DNA of 43,652 nucleotides from CAIKHN01 sp964394565 (GCA_964394565.1 CAYMYA010000005.1:1-43652), one strand, 5' to 3'; shown: positions 1 to 8,795, numbered from the stretch's first letter. Made by a program: numbers and translations. Notes: generated from the letters alone by a model not told the origin.

Positions 1-55
1 GAGCAAGAGCCTTTTAAGCTCGTGGTCGTGGGTTCGATCCCCACCCGGCGCACCA
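1..55 (+). tRNA. tRNA-Lys (anticodon TTT), 3' part
   Basis: Only the 3' portion lies in the window. An anticodon arm with loop cttttaa gives anticodon TTT. It is followed by a T arm with five paired bases around ttcgatc (28-44), the 3' acceptor strand (45-51), a discriminator A and an encoded CCA (53-55). The 5' half is cut off by the window edge. The bases from 44 to the CCA are repeated in inverted form at 92-103, so they belong to a longer palindrome with the terminator. Confidence 0.93.
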
Positions 56-103
56 TGAAAAACAGATGACCACCATCATCTGTTTTTCATTTGGTGCGCC
101 GGG
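44..103 (+). terminator. Terminator palindrome that includes the tRNA-Lys 3' end
   Basis: A perfect 14-bp stem (56-69 with 76-89, loop ccacca, T-rich 3' arm) follows the CCA directly and should act as an intrinsic terminator. The pairing continues outward: 44-55, which holds the last T-stem base, acceptor strand and CCA, is complementary to 92-103 after a 2-base bulge. The tRNA 3' end could therefore pair with the terminator instead of with its own 5' strand. It may also serve the gene converging from the minus strand. Confidence 0.8.
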
Positions 104-113
104 AGCAGTTTTA

Positions 114-890
114 TTATTTTTCCGCTGGAAATATTGCATCTTCTCCCGTCGTCAATTCAGAATATACCGTTGGGTTGACCGCGAGGAAGTCGAGATTCGT
201 GTAGTTGTAATGGTTTTTGCCGATGTTCACAACCACGCCACCAGCTTCGGAAACGAGTAATGAACCTGCTGCGAAGTCGTAATCTTTTCCGAATGGATCG
301 AAACAAATCCGCCCTTCAATTTTTCCGGAAGCGACCAGCGTAAACTCATATCCAGCACAAATGGTTTTGAAGAATGAGCTTTTCCGAACAAGCCGCAAAT
401 GGGTTTGCAGATTTTCTTCTTTGAGGAGATGCGTTTCCCATGAGAGGTAGGATCCTTTCAACGAACGATCACTGACATGTATTGGTGTGCCATTACAGAA
501 AGCGCCTTGTCCGCGTTGAGCATAATACAGCGTGTCCGTCACGAAATCGTAGATCACGGAGAATGTGACCACACCGTCTTCGATGAGTGCGAGCATGGTG
601 GTGCAAAACGGCGTTCCGCGGACGAAATGTGCCGTTCCGTCGATAGGATCACAAAGCCACATCTTTTTCGCGGTTCGATCGCCGCCCGTCTCTTCGCCTA
701 CGAATGTGACATCGGGATATATTTTTGATAACGCTTCGCGGAAAAAGTTTTCGACACTTACATCTAAATCGGTGACGATATCGTACGCGAGTTCACTTTT
801 TGATCGATGTTCCACATTGCCATAATACGGCAATACCATTTCTCGTACTTTCCGGATAATCGGCTCAACTCCCGCGATATCAACGGTCAT
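114..890 (-). CDS. Inositol monophosphatase family phosphatase
   Basis: This 258-residue protein has the hallmarks of the Mg-dependent, lithium-sensitive phosphatase family (SuhB/IMPase/CysQ). VGEETGG near residue 63 and DPIDGT near residue 81 carry metal-binding acidic residues, and the C-terminal YDFAAG followed by SEAGG matches the family WDxAAG...EAGG motif, with Tyr replacing Trp. The length is normal for the family. Substrate cannot be told from sequence: inositol-1-phosphate, PAP and sugar phosphates are all possible. The gene points toward the tRNA-Lys terminator and is divergent from the GC-rich orphan gene at 1.1 kb. It starts at the ATG at 890; no strong Shine-Dalgarno site is seen. 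Confidence 0.88.
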   Translation of the reverse strand: MTVDIAGVEPIIRKVREMVLPYYGNVEHRSKSELAYDIVTDLDVSVENFFREALSKIYPDVTFVGEETGGDRTAKKMWLCDPIDGTAHFVRGTPFCTTMLALIEDGVVTFSVIYDFVTDTLYYAQRGQGAFCNGTPIHVSDRSLKGSYLSWETHLLKEENLQTHLRLVRKSSFFKTICAGYEFTLVASGKIEGRICFDPFGKDYDFAAGSLLVSEAGGVVVNIGKNHYNYTNLDFLAVNPTVYSELTTGEDAIFPAEK

Positions 891-1068
891 ATTCTAAGAC
901 GTATGTTCAATAATGCGCCCAGTCTATCACCGATATATCCAGATGAGTAGGAAAATGTTGTGGCTCTTGTGTTCTATTCAATAAAGTTAAAGCTTAGCTT
1001 TGACTGTGCTGTTCGAATGTTGACTTTTTGGCTGATATAGGTCCAATTCTCCTCTGCTCACTGCGCCC

Positions 1069-1094
1069 GTTGGCGTATGTGTATGCAGCAACGA
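1069..1094 (+). promoter_or_regulatory. Leader hairpin before GC-rich orphan gene
   Basis: The segment folds as cgttg/caacg enclosing gcgta/tatgc with a tgtg loop, ending where the Shine-Dalgarno-like gaggtg (1093-1098) begins. A TTGACT and a TATAGG lie upstream (about 1020-1041) but are spaced only about 10 bases, so no confident promoter is called. Otherwise 891-1068 shows only an imperfect AT-rich palindrome near 985-1006. Confidence 0.45.
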
Positions 1095-1105
1095 GGTGAC
1101 CTGTC

Positions 1106-1501
1106 ATGTTCCTTCCGACCCTGATCCTGTTCCTCCTCGGCCTGGCCATGGCCGACGATCCCACCCCTGCGCCGATCGTCCCGCCGGAGGCCATGGCCTT
1201 CAACGGGCTCCGCTGCTACCACTTCGCCACGGCCGCCCAGGCCAAGGCGGAGAAGGATGTCCAGGAGGGCAAGTGGATGATCCTGATGGTCACGCGTCCG
1301 CAGAACGAGGGGCAGGCCGCCAGCCACCGCGACGCTGTCGCGGCTGTGACGGCCGAGATGAGTCGACTCGACGAGGTGATCGCCGCCCAGCGCGCGAACC
1401 TCGAGCGGATCGAGGCCGACGTGCTCTTCCAGGACATCCCCATGCCCGCGCTGAGCGAGGAGTTCTGCTCCGCGCTCGTGCTCCCGGCGGGAGGCCAGTA
1501 G
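1106..1501 (+). CDS. GC-rich orphan, putative secreted protein
   Basis: This 131-residue product has an uncharged hydrophobic N terminus (about residues 2-14) followed by small residues (AMA) and an acidic, Pro-rich stretch, as in a signal peptide cut near residue 16. The rest is a mixed helical segment with two cysteines and no recognised family. Start: ATG with gaggtg 8 bases upstream. Codon use is strikingly GC-rich (GCC, CTC, GAG, GTG), unlike the neighbours on either side, which favour GTG/GCG/ATT and T-rich third positions. The stop TAG sits in the 3-base loop of a perfect 6-bp hairpin (1493-1507). A strong terminator follows. Function unknown; it looks acquired. Confidence 0.6.
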   Translation: MFLPTLILFLLGLAMADDPTPAPIVPPEAMAFNGLRCYHFATAAQAKAEKDVQEGKWMILMVTRPQNEGQAASHRDAVAAVTAEMSRLDEVIAAQRANLERIEADVLFQDIPMPALSEEFCSALVLPAGGQ

Positions 1502-1528
1502 CTGGCCGCATCTGCGCGCTGCTCCGTC

Positions 1529-1556
1529 GGGAGCCGCGTCTCCGGATGCGGCTCCC
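1529..1556 (+). terminator. Terminator of GC-rich orphan gene
   Basis: A perfect 9-bp GC stem (1529-1537 with 1548-1556) is followed by a short pyrimidine-rich tract. It separates the orphan gene from the ATPase promoter 34 bases further on. Confidence 0.7.
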
Positions 1557-1586
1557 AACCCTTTCTGAAATACGTTGTTTCTGCTT

Positions 1587-1595
1587 TGTTATACT
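1587..1595 (+). promoter_or_regulatory. Extended -10 promoter of the P-type ATPase gene
   Basis: TGT-TATACT ends 6 bases before the ATG at 1602, so transcription should begin at or next to the start codon. This rejects an upstream in-frame TTG at 1575, which would lie in front of the -10 box. Confidence 0.7.
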
Positions 1596-1601
1596 AGGTT
1601 C

Positions 1602-4151
1602 ATGTCTTTACAGGTTCCGCTTCATGCCATGACGCCGCAGGATGCTCTGCGGATTTTAGGGTCTTCGGTGCACGGGCTTTCTTCTGCGGAAGCCGCAAAA
1701 CGGTTGCAAGGAGCGGGTGCTTGGCGCACGCCTTCGCCGAAACCCACGGCAGCATTACGGGTGCTTGTGCGGCAACTCGCAAACCCATTCTTTTTCGTCT
1801 TGTGTTCTGCGGCTGTGGTTTCTTGGTGGAGTGGGGATGCTTTGGAGATGTGGGTGATTGTTGCGATTGTTCTCGTCAATACCACGCTTGGTTTTGTACA
1901 GGAATTTCAGGCCGATCGTGCATTCTTCGCGTTACAGCATTATTTACCAACATCACTGACGGTACGGCGTGATGGAGTGGCATGTACTCGTGTTACGGAC
2001 GAGCTTGTTCCTGGTGACGTTATGGTGTTGCGTGCTGGGCAGAACGTGTTTGCAGATGGCCGCGTGATCGACGCAACGCATTTTTCTGTTTCAGAAGCGG
2101 CATTGAGCGGAGAATCGAATCCGGTAGAAAAAACAGCGGGCGCGGTTGCTGCAGGGGCGGGCGTGTTCGATCGTGTGAACATGGTTTACGCTGGAACATC
2201 CGTGATCACTGGGGAGGCGACGGTGGTGGTGAGTGCCATTGGTGTGCAATCTGAATTTGGCAAGATTCGTACACTCACTTCCGACGTCGTGAATCAAGAA
2301 ACTCCACTTGAACGTGAAACGCGTCGTCTTGCGCGTTTGCTCACCGCATGTATTTGCATTGTGGCGACGGGAATGTTTGCGTTGGCGGTATCGCGTGGTG
2401 TGGATATAGTACCCGCGTTATCGCTTGCGGCTGCTTTGGCCATTGCGGTGATTCCCGAGGGTTTACCCATGACGTTGACCGTGGTGCTTTCTGCGGCTAT
2501 GCGGCGTATGCTCAAGCGCGGAGTACTTGTGCGGCATCTTGTGGCGACGGAAACGCTTGGGTGTGTAAACGTGCTCTGTACGGATAAAACTGGAACGATG
2601 ACGACGGGAGTGATGTCTGTGGTTGAAGTGCGAGGATTTCAGGGTATTGTACAGAAATCTGAGGTGCTTCAGGGAGACATTGGGCGTGCGCTTGGCGCAG
2701 TGGCGGCGATGCACCGAGCTGCGGGAAATGGAATTTTTGCGGGTTCGGCCACGGCGGGGGCGATTACGTCATATATTGGCGATACTGTGCAAGTGTTTTG
2801 CCAAGCATCCTTACCGTTTGATTCCGCATATCGGTTTTCCGCGTGTCGCGTTGACGAGAGCACAACGTATGTTCTTGGCGCGCCGGACGGTATACTGCCA
2901 CGGCTTGCGGCGCTGCATGAACGCGAACCGTTACATGTTCTTGTGGAAGACATGGCGGCTCGTGGATTACGCGTGATTGTGGTTGGCGTGTGTAAAGTTT
3001 CGGGAACCCTTACTCCAGATGCGATTACTTCCGTGCGTGTGCTTGCTGTTCTTGGTATTGAAGATCCGCTTCGTCCAAGCGTTCCTGGTGCCATTGCGCT
3101 CGCGGAGCGTGCGGGGATTCGGACGGTGATGATGACGGGGGATCATCCGGAAACCGCAAAGACCATTGGCGCCGAAGCGTTCGACCACCGAGCGCTTACT
3201 GTTATGCTCGGGGAGGAGTTTGCGAAACGGTCGGCATCAGAGCGTTTGCGTGCGGTGTTAGAGGTTGATGTGTTTGCACGTATGTTGCCGGAGCATAAAC
3301 TCTTAGTTGTCCAGGCACTGCACGCACATGGTTTACGCGTTGCGATGACGGGTGACGGCGTGAACGATGCCCCTGCACTCAAAGCAGCGGATGTGGGTAT
3401 TGCGGTTGGGCATGCTACAGAAGTGGCAAAAGAAGCGTCGGATCTCGTGTTAATCGATGGAGATTTTGGCAATATTGTACGGGCGGTTGCAGAAGGGCGA
3501 ACCGTGTTTACGAATGTGCGTAACGTGACGGTGTTTTTACTTGCGCTCGGGTTGGTGGAGGTGTTTTGTATTCTTGCAAGTTTCGCGTTCGGCCTTCCGT
3601 TGCCACTCTCACCACTCTTGATTTTGTGGCTGAATATGGCGACGGATGGTGTCCCAGGATTGTTTTTTGCCTTTGAACATACCGATCTGAACGCCATGCA
3701 AGAACCTCCGAGAAATGCGAAGGATGGAATCATGTCTTTGCCCGTGCGCCAGTTTTTTCTCCTCGCCGCACTCAGTATCATTATGGTGACGAGTGCGACG
3801 TTTTTCATTCTTCGTACACTGCAATTTTCGGAAATTGAAACGCGCAGCGCAACATTCCTCGCTATTGGTGCACTAGGAATGTTGTTCATTTTTGTTGCGA
3901 AGTCGCTTCGACGATCGTTCTTTACAAACCTTGCAGATCCTTCAATGTTACGTTTTGGTGCGTGTATCGGTGCGTGTTTATTATTTGCACCGTTTTCGTT
4001 GCCCTCGTTGCGTGAAACCTTTGGTATCGCTTGGCCATCGTGGCCGACCATGGGGGGAATCGCCGCTGTACTCTTTGTCACCATTGCCGTTTTAGACCGC
4101 ATAAAACGCGCGATGCGATTTCATGGTGCGCTTGATACCTCGTCCCGGTGA
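1602..4151 (+). CDS. P-type cation-transporting ATPase (P2 type, Ca2+-like)
   Basis: This 849-residue membrane pump carries all core P-type elements: an N-terminal cation-ATPase domain, the actuator loop SGES near residue 169, PEGLP in membrane segment 4 near 285, the phosphorylated aspartate in DKTGT near 328, TGD near 510, and TGDGVNDAP near 583. The PEGLP motif plus NMATDG in the sixth membrane segment resemble SERCA/PMCA-type pumps that export calcium, but sodium or manganese cannot be excluded. There is no heavy-metal domain and no CPC motif. The length is usual for bacterial P2 ATPases. The start is placed by the -10 box just upstream. It is transcribed toward murD, which has its own promoter. 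Confidence 0.93.
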   Translation: MSLQVPLHAMTPQDALRILGSSVHGLSSAEAAKRLQGAGAWRTPSPKPTAALRVLVRQLANPFFFVLCSAAVVSWWSGDALEMWVIVAIVLVNTTLGFVQEFQADRAFFALQHYLPTSLTVRRDGVACTRVTDELVPGDVMVLRAGQNVFADGRVIDATHFSVSEAALSGESNPVEKTAGAVAAGAGVFDRVNMVYAGTSVITGEATVVVSAIGVQSEFGKIRTLTSDVVNQETPLERETRRLARLLTACICIVATGMFALAVSRGVDIVPALSLAAALAIAVIPEGLPMTLTVVLSAAMRRMLKRGVLVRHLVATETLGCVNVLCTDKTGTMTTGVMSVVEVRGFQGIVQKSEVLQGDIGRALGAVAAMHRAAGNGIFAGSATAGAITSYIGDTVQVFCQASLPFDSAYRFSACRVDESTTYVLGAPDGILPRLAALHEREPLHVLVEDMAARGLRVIVVGVCKVSGTLTPDAITSVRVLAVLGIEDPLRPSVPGAIALAERAGIRTVMMTGDHPETAKTIGAEAFDHRALTVMLGEEFAKRSASERLRAVLEVDVFARMLPEHKLLVVQALHAHGLRVAMTGDGVNDAPALKAADVGIAVGHATEVAKEASDLVLIDGDFGNIVRAVAEGRTVFTNVRNVTVFLLALGLVEVFCILASFAFGLPLPLSPLLILWLNMATDGVPGLFFAFEHTDLNAMQEPPRNAKDGIMSLPVRQFFLLAALSIIMVTSATFFILRTLQFSEIETRSATFLAIGALGMLFIFVAKSLRRSFFTNLADPSMLRFGACIGACLLFAPFSLPSLRETFGIAWPSWPTMGGIAAVLFVTIAVLDRIKRAMRFHGALDTSSR

Positions 4152-4154
4152 TCC

Positions 4155-4163
4155 TGATATACT
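4155..4163 (+). promoter_or_regulatory. Extended -10 promoter of the mur operon
   Basis: TGA-TATACT ends 8 bases before the murD ATG at 4172 and overlaps the end of the ATPase gene region. It predicts a nearly leaderless message. Confidence 0.65.
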
Positions 4164-4171
4164 GTACATAT

Positions 4172-5632
4172 ATGGATCTCTCCAGCATCCACAATTTTCA
4201 GGACGCGGTGGTCACGGTGATGGGTCTTGGGAGGTATAAACAAGGCAGCGGACTTGGTGCGGCGAAATGGCTTGTGCGACATGGTGCACAGACGGTAATC
4301 ACGGATTTAAAGGATGCTACGGAACTCCATGAATCCGTGACGCTGCTGATGGACTGGTATCGGCGATACCGAGGGCTTTATCCGGATCGTTCATTGTATC
4401 AGCCGGTATTTGTGCTCGGCGAGCACCGAAAGGATGACTTTATTGGCGTAGACTGTGTGGTACAGAACCCGGGTGTGCCGAGTGAATCGGAATACATTGT
4501 CGCAGCAAAGGAACAACAGGTACCAATTGAGTCAGATGTCAGTCTTTTTTTCCGTTTTTACCGTCATCCAATCATCGCAGTAACGGGAACGAAGGGGAAG
4601 ACGACTACCACGCTCCTTCTCGGTGCCATGGCAAAACGCAAGGATGCCAAGGCGGTTACGGCGGGAAATATCAAAGTTTCGCCACTGGAACACCTGGACG
4701 CGTTGCTTGAAGAGCCTTCTTCGGCACCGGTTGTGCTGGAGTTGTCATCGTGGATGTTGGAATCGTTGCCAAAAGCGTTTACAGATATTCAGCGTGGTCC
4801 AGATATCGCAGTGCTCACGAATGTGTATCCGGATCATCTTGATCGGTATGCCTCATTCGAGGCGTACATTGCAAGTAAACGTATCATCTTTGCGCACCAA
4901 ACCTCGTCACAGTACACGGTGCTCAATTGGGATCACAGTGCCGTACGTGCGATGGAGCCTGATGTTCCAGGAAAACTTTTTTGGTTTTCAAAAACATATC
5001 AGAGTCACGATGGGTGTTATATTAAAGATGGAAATATCGTTTTTCGGCGGAATGATGCGGATACCGTGGTACTTCCGCTTGCTGACGTCGCGCTGAAGGG
5101 GGAGCATAATGTGGAGAATATTCTTTCTGCAACGTGTGCAGCGATGCTCGGTGATATTTCGCTTTCAGATATTGTGGACGTGCTCCGAGAATTTGAAGGA
5201 GTGTCAGATCGTCAGGAAATTGTCCGCGAGGTCGACGAAATTACCTACGTGAACGATACCGCTGCGAATTCACCAGATGCGGTGATTGCGGCGCTCCGTC
5301 GTTTTCATGGTGAAAAGCCGACGGACATTGTGTTGATTGCTGGTGGTGTGAATAAGAAACTTGCATTTCAAGCGTTGGCGGAGGAGATTGTACGTACGTG
5401 TAAAACGGTCGTGCTCCTCCCTGGCGACGCATCAGATGCGCTTGCTTCGTTGTTGGGCACACGTGTTGTGGTGCATCGGGCGAAAGATATGCAGGATGCA
5501 GTGCACCGAGCACGTGATATCGCAGTTCGTGGCGACACGGTGTTGCTTTCTCCTGCCGCGGCAAGCACGAATCTTTTCCGGAACGAATTTGAACGCGGTG
5601 AACAATTCCGGGAAGAAGTACGAAACCTTTAA
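4172..5632 (+). CDS. murD: UDP-N-acetylmuramoylalanine--D-glutamate ligase (MurD)
   Basis: This is the cytoplasmic ATP-dependent ligase adding D-Glu to UDP-MurNAc-L-Ala in peptidoglycan precursor synthesis. The 486-residue protein has an N-terminal nucleotide-binding domain with GLGRYKQGSG in place of the usual GLGxSG, the ATP loop GTKGKTTTT near residue 139, ELSSWMLE near 190 and NVYPDHLDRY near 217, followed by the C-terminal Mur ligase domain. TKGKTT instead of TNGKTT is common in MurD. The start is the ATG after the -10 box; the longer in-frame extension would precede transcription start. The stop codon TAA directly abuts the ATG of the next ligase gene, so the two are cotranscribed. Confidence 0.92.
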   Translation: MDLSSIHNFQDAVVTVMGLGRYKQGSGLGAAKWLVRHGAQTVITDLKDATELHESVTLLMDWYRRYRGLYPDRSLYQPVFVLGEHRKDDFIGVDCVVQNPGVPSESEYIVAAKEQQVPIESDVSLFFRFYRHPIIAVTGTKGKTTTTLLLGAMAKRKDAKAVTAGNIKVSPLEHLDALLEEPSSAPVVLELSSWMLESLPKAFTDIQRGPDIAVLTNVYPDHLDRYASFEAYIASKRIIFAHQTSSQYTVLNWDHSAVRAMEPDVPGKLFWFSKTYQSHDGCYIKDGNIVFRRNDADTVVLPLADVALKGEHNVENILSATCAAMLGDISLSDIVDVLREFEGVSDRQEIVREVDEITYVNDTAANSPDAVIAALRRFHGEKPTDIVLIAGGVNKKLAFQALAEEIVRTCKTVVLLPGDASDALASLLGTRVVVHRAKDMQDAVHRARDIAVRGDTVLLSPAAASTNLFRNEFERGEQFREEVRNL

Positions 5633-6964
5633 ATGGTATTTCATCTGTCTGTCCTCTCGCACATAAAACGGTATATCCCGTCGCCACTCCTTTTGGCATA
5701 TCATTATATCCTCGCTGCTGCGGCGAGTGCATATTATGGCCACCCATCAGAAAAAATGATCGTCATCGGCATTACTGGAACGAATGGAAAGTCATCCACC
5801 GTCAATTTTGCTGCGCAGCTACTCACGACACTCGGTTACACGGTTGGGTATACCTCAACGGCTGGGTTCACGATTGCGGGGCGTGATATTGTGAACACAA
5901 TGAAAATGACGATGCCTGGGCGATTTGCACTGCAAAAATTGCTGCGTGATATGGTGAACGCCGGGTGTCAGTATGCCATTGTAGAAACGTCATCGCAGGG
6001 CTTGGTACAATTTCGGCATATTGGGGTCAATTATGATGTGGCGCTGTTTACAAATCTGACCCCGGAGCATATTGAATCTCATGGCGGATTTGAAAAATAT
6101 CAAGCGGCAAAAGCGCTTTTGTTTCGGCACCTTGGGAAAAGCTCACGGAAACGGCTTGGCGGAAAATCTATTCCAAAAGTGAACGTGGTGAATGCGGATG
6201 ACGAACATGCGTCATTGTATGCCAAGTTTCCTGCCGATATGCATATGTCGTTTGGTTTTTCGGGAAATCCATCGAAACATCATTTGGTCGGGCATGTGCG
6301 CTACCCATCGCCGACTGGCGTGATTTTTTCCGTCAATACCTTTGATATCACGTTACCGCTTCTTGCATCATTCGAACATAAAAATACCCTTGCGGCTATT
6401 GCTGCGGTAGTGGCTGCTGGTGTGCCTCTGCGCGTCGCCGTGCATGCTGCCACAACCCTTTCTCCGGTTCCAGGTCGATTTGAAATTATCGACTGTGGTC
6501 AGCCGTTTACGGTGATTGTGGATTACGCGTATGAACCGTATGCACTGCTTGCACTGTACGCTTCATTACCGGAGCACACCGGACGCGTGATTGGGATCCA
6601 CGGCTCTGCAGGTGGCGGGCGTGATGTTGCGCGACGGGCAGAAATCGGGCGCGTTGCCGCAGAACACGAGGATCTCGTGATTGTGACGAATGAAGATCCG
6701 TACGAGGAAGATCCTCGTGTGATTATCGATGCGGTTATGCAAGGCGCCCGTGATCATGGCAAGGTGGATGGGATTTCACTTTTTGGTATCGATGATCGTC
6801 AAGCTGCGATTACGTTTGCCATTGCTCATGCGAAGGATGGGGACATTGTGTTGGTGACGGGAAAAGGGTCTGAGCCGGTTATGGCAGTGAAGGGAGGGAG
6901 TGTGCCATGGGATGACCGTGTTGCGGTGCGTTCAGCATTAGCGCAACACGGATTTTCTGTATGA
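5633..6964 (+). CDS. murE: MurE-like UDP-N-acetylmuramyl-tripeptide ligase
   Basis: This 443-residue Mur ligase carries the ATP loop GTNGKSST near residue 48, ETSSQG near 118, NLTPEHIESHGG near 141 and the C-terminal domain. It lacks the roughly 90-residue N-terminal UMP-binding domain of E. coli MurE, which is typical of short CPR versions. At the position of the DNPR motif that selects the third amino acid (meso-DAP in most bacteria) it reads EDPY in TNEDPYEEDP, so the amino acid added is uncertain. It begins at the base after the murD stop and its own TGA overlaps the next ATG (ATGA). An alternative is a MurT-like or other Mur ligase, but the THESHG-like segment favours MurE. Confidence 0.82.
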   Translation: MVFHLSVLSHIKRYIPSPLLLAYHYILAAAASAYYGHPSEKMIVIGITGTNGKSSTVNFAAQLLTTLGYTVGYTSTAGFTIAGRDIVNTMKMTMPGRFALQKLLRDMVNAGCQYAIVETSSQGLVQFRHIGVNYDVALFTNLTPEHIESHGGFEKYQAAKALLFRHLGKSSRKRLGGKSIPKVNVVNADDEHASLYAKFPADMHMSFGFSGNPSKHHLVGHVRYPSPTGVIFSVNTFDITLPLLASFEHKNTLAAIAAVVAAGVPLRVAVHAATTLSPVPGRFEIIDCGQPFTVIVDYAYEPYALLALYASLPEHTGRVIGIHGSAGGGRDVARRAEIGRVAAEHEDLVIVTNEDPYEEDPRVIIDAVMQGARDHGKVDGISLFGIDDRQAAITFAIAHAKDGDIVLVTGKGSEPVMAVKGGSVPWDDRVAVRSALAQHGFSV

Positions 6965-7449
6965 CGAGAAAGTTTTTTACGTTACAACCTACGGAAGAAT
7001 TTCTTGGCGTAATCCGCCCAAGCCTTTGGGTACTCGTTCCGCGCATACTTGCCGCGTTAGTGCTGATCGGGTTCCCATTTCTTTTTTGGCAGTCGTTGTT
7101 TGCACGAGATCTTTTTTTTGGTAGTGCCTTGGGTCTTATCGCGCTTGGCGTTGGGACGACGGTTCTGCGTGATGTACGAAGACATTATTTGGAAAATGGT
7201 GTGTACGTGACGTCTGAGCGATTGATCGATGTTTATGCGCGCCGCCGATCGTTCCGCGTCACAGAATTAGCATTCGATCGAGTGAAAAAAATCACTGCAC
7301 CGCGATTGCGTGTGTTGGGTATGTTTGGATACGGCGCACTATTCATGGAGGGTCATGAAGACATTGGGTATTCGTTCCTTGTGACACCAGTGTGGCGCCC
7401 GGATCTCGTGCTTCACGCGCTTCCTCAGGTATACTCTCATCATGTATGA
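6961..7449 (+). CDS. PH-domain-like membrane protein
   Basis: This 162-residue protein has two closely spaced transmembrane helices (about residues 23-45 and 50-68) followed by a cytoplasmic domain starting YVTSERLIDV, the pattern of bacterial YdbS-like PH domains (bPH2). No catalytic residues are evident and its role is unknown. Its start overlaps the murE-like stop as ATGA, and its own stop overlaps the next start the same way, so translation is probably coupled through the operon. Confidence 0.7.
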   Translation: MTRKFFTLQPTEEFLGVIRPSLWVLVPRILAALVLIGFPFLFWQSLFARDLFFGSALGLIALGVGTTVLRDVRRHYLENGVYVTSERLIDVYARRRSFRVTELAFDRVKKITAPRLRVLGMFGYGALFMEGHEDIGYSFLVTPVWRPDLVLHALPQVYSHHV

Positions 7450-7850
7450 CCGCCTTGCGTTCTCATAAACATGGATCAAAGATACGGTGGATCATTGTGG
7501 TCAATGTGGTACTTTTTGGGTTAATTGGTTTTGGGTTTGTTGAAGAATATTTACGTAACCAGGATATTGAAGCGGAAATTGCGCGCATGCAGTTCGAAAA
7601 CGCACAACTGGAAGCGGATCGGCTGTCTTCGCTCGCGCTGATTGATACATTATCAAGCGCCTATTATGTTGAAGGGGAAGCACGGCAAAGTGGCATGGGG
7701 AAGGCAGGAGAGGAATTGATCATTGTCCAAGATCTTGGTCTGCAAGCAGCACAGGAATCGCGACCATCCTATACCGATATCCCGAACCCTTTACGGTGGT
7801 ATTACTATTTTTTTCATCGAGCGCAATTTGATGCGTTACAGGATATATGA
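7446..7850 (+). CDS. FtsL/DivIC-like septum formation initiator
   Basis: This 134-residue protein has the FtsL/FtsB/DivIC layout: a short basic cytoplasmic tail, one membrane helix (about 14-35), a heptad-rich coiled coil (about 38-75), then YYVEGEAR, matching the family's (Y)xIExxAR segment after the coiled coil. Such proteins bridge the divisome on the outer face of the membrane. The start codon overlaps the previous stop (ATGA), although a TATACT box at 7430-7435 could also start transcription just before it. It sits between Mur ligases and a periplasmic-type chaperone, as expected for an envelope operon. Confidence 0.78.
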   Translation: MTALRSHKHGSKIRWIIVVNVVLFGLIGFGFVEEYLRNQDIEAEIARMQFENAQLEADRLSSLALIDTLSSAYYVEGEARQSGMGKAGEELIIVQDLGLQAAQESRPSYTDIPNPLRWYYYFFHRAQFDALQDI

Positions 7851-8740
7851 CCGTGGTGTGGCATCATGAGCATCACCGTCACGCCCGCACGGCAGTGCCC
7901 GGCCGTGCTGCTATTGTGCGATATATCGTTTTAGCATTGTTCATGTTGTGTTGTGTGTGGGGTGGGGGGTGGTTTGTATGGAGTGGATGGCGGAGTGGCA
8001 TGATTTCGGAGCCTGTCGAGCGTATAGCATATGCCCCTATCGGGTATGCATCTGGGCATGTGTTGTGGTATTCCCAGGTGGCACGCCTTGCGCGGGGCAT
8101 CGCTGCGGCCGATACCCGCACGAACGTGACGGAATCTGATTACGTCCAAGCGATTGATACGATCATTCGTCGGAACGCGTTGGAAGATCTCGCAGAAGGA
8201 CTTCATGTCACGGCGACACATCAGGAAGCTTTGGCATCAATCACGTGGACTGAGGAGATCCGTGCATTTCAGGAGCTTGCAGGCTGGACCGATAGTGAAT
8301 ATGCAGAATTTGTCGTGCGCGGATTGTTGTTATCCACTGCGACAGAGCAAAAGATGTTGGAACGTGATTTGTATCGTGATGCGTCTATGGCTCGCATGCA
8401 GGATATTCAAGACAAGATTGCACTTGGTATTGCGTTTGAGGATCTTGCAAAAGAATATTCGGAAGATCCGGTCACTGCACAGTCCAAAGGAAGTTTTGGG
8501 TATGTATTGCGAGAGGATGTTGACGAGGCCTTTGCACCAGTGTTTGAACTTCCGGTGAACACTATTTCTGATGTCATTACGACAACGAATGCATATTGGG
8601 TCTTGCGGACGGAAGATTCCGTGACAGATGAAAGCGGTGTTCGTGTACTCTTGCGCGGCATTGCAATAAAAAAAGCCTCACTTGCCGATGTGCTCGATCG
8701 TCTCGTTGCTGATATAAATCCGATACTTTGGGTGAGATAG
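7847..8740 (+). CDS. PpiC-type peptidyl-prolyl isomerase, membrane anchored
   Basis: This 297-residue protein has a membrane anchor at about residues 25-45, a helical SurA/PrsA N-terminal region and a parvulin domain: ...YSEDP, GSFGYV, then AFAPVFELPVNTISDVI near 225-245, the conserved spacing of rotamase family 3. It should assist folding of exported proteins outside the membrane. It is the last gene of the operon, starting by an ATGA overlap with the ftsL-like gene. A strong terminator shared with the convergent tRNA-Thr follows. Confidence 0.85.
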   Translation: MTVVWHHEHHRHARTAVPGRAAIVRYIVLALFMLCCVWGGGWFVWSGWRSGMISEPVERIAYAPIGYASGHVLWYSQVARLARGIAAADTRTNVTESDYVQAIDTIIRRNALEDLAEGLHVTATHQEALASITWTEEIRAFQELAGWTDSEYAEFVVRGLLLSTATEQKMLERDLYRDASMARMQDIQDKIALGIAFEDLAKEYSEDPVTAQSKGSFGYVLREDVDEAFAPVFELPVNTISDVITTTNAYWVLRTEDSVTDESGVRVLLRGIAIKKASLADVLDRLVADINPILWVR

Positions 8741-8769
8741 ACGGTCGTGCGGAAAATTGTACAAAAGAC

Positions 8770-8794
8770 AAAAGCACCCGCGATGGGTGCTTTT
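8770..8794. terminator. Bidirectional terminator
   Basis: A perfect 10-bp stem aaaagcaccc/gggtgctttt with loop gcgat has A/T-rich flanks on both sides. It ends the mur operon on the plus strand and tRNA-Thr on the minus strand. Confidence 0.9.
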
Positions 8795-8795
8795 G

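Noticed and set aside
3143..4102. 319-residue minus-strand open frame inside the P-type ATPase
   Set aside because: The plus strand encodes conserved ATPase motifs throughout. The antisense product is Ser/Thr/Ala/Arg-rich with no family.
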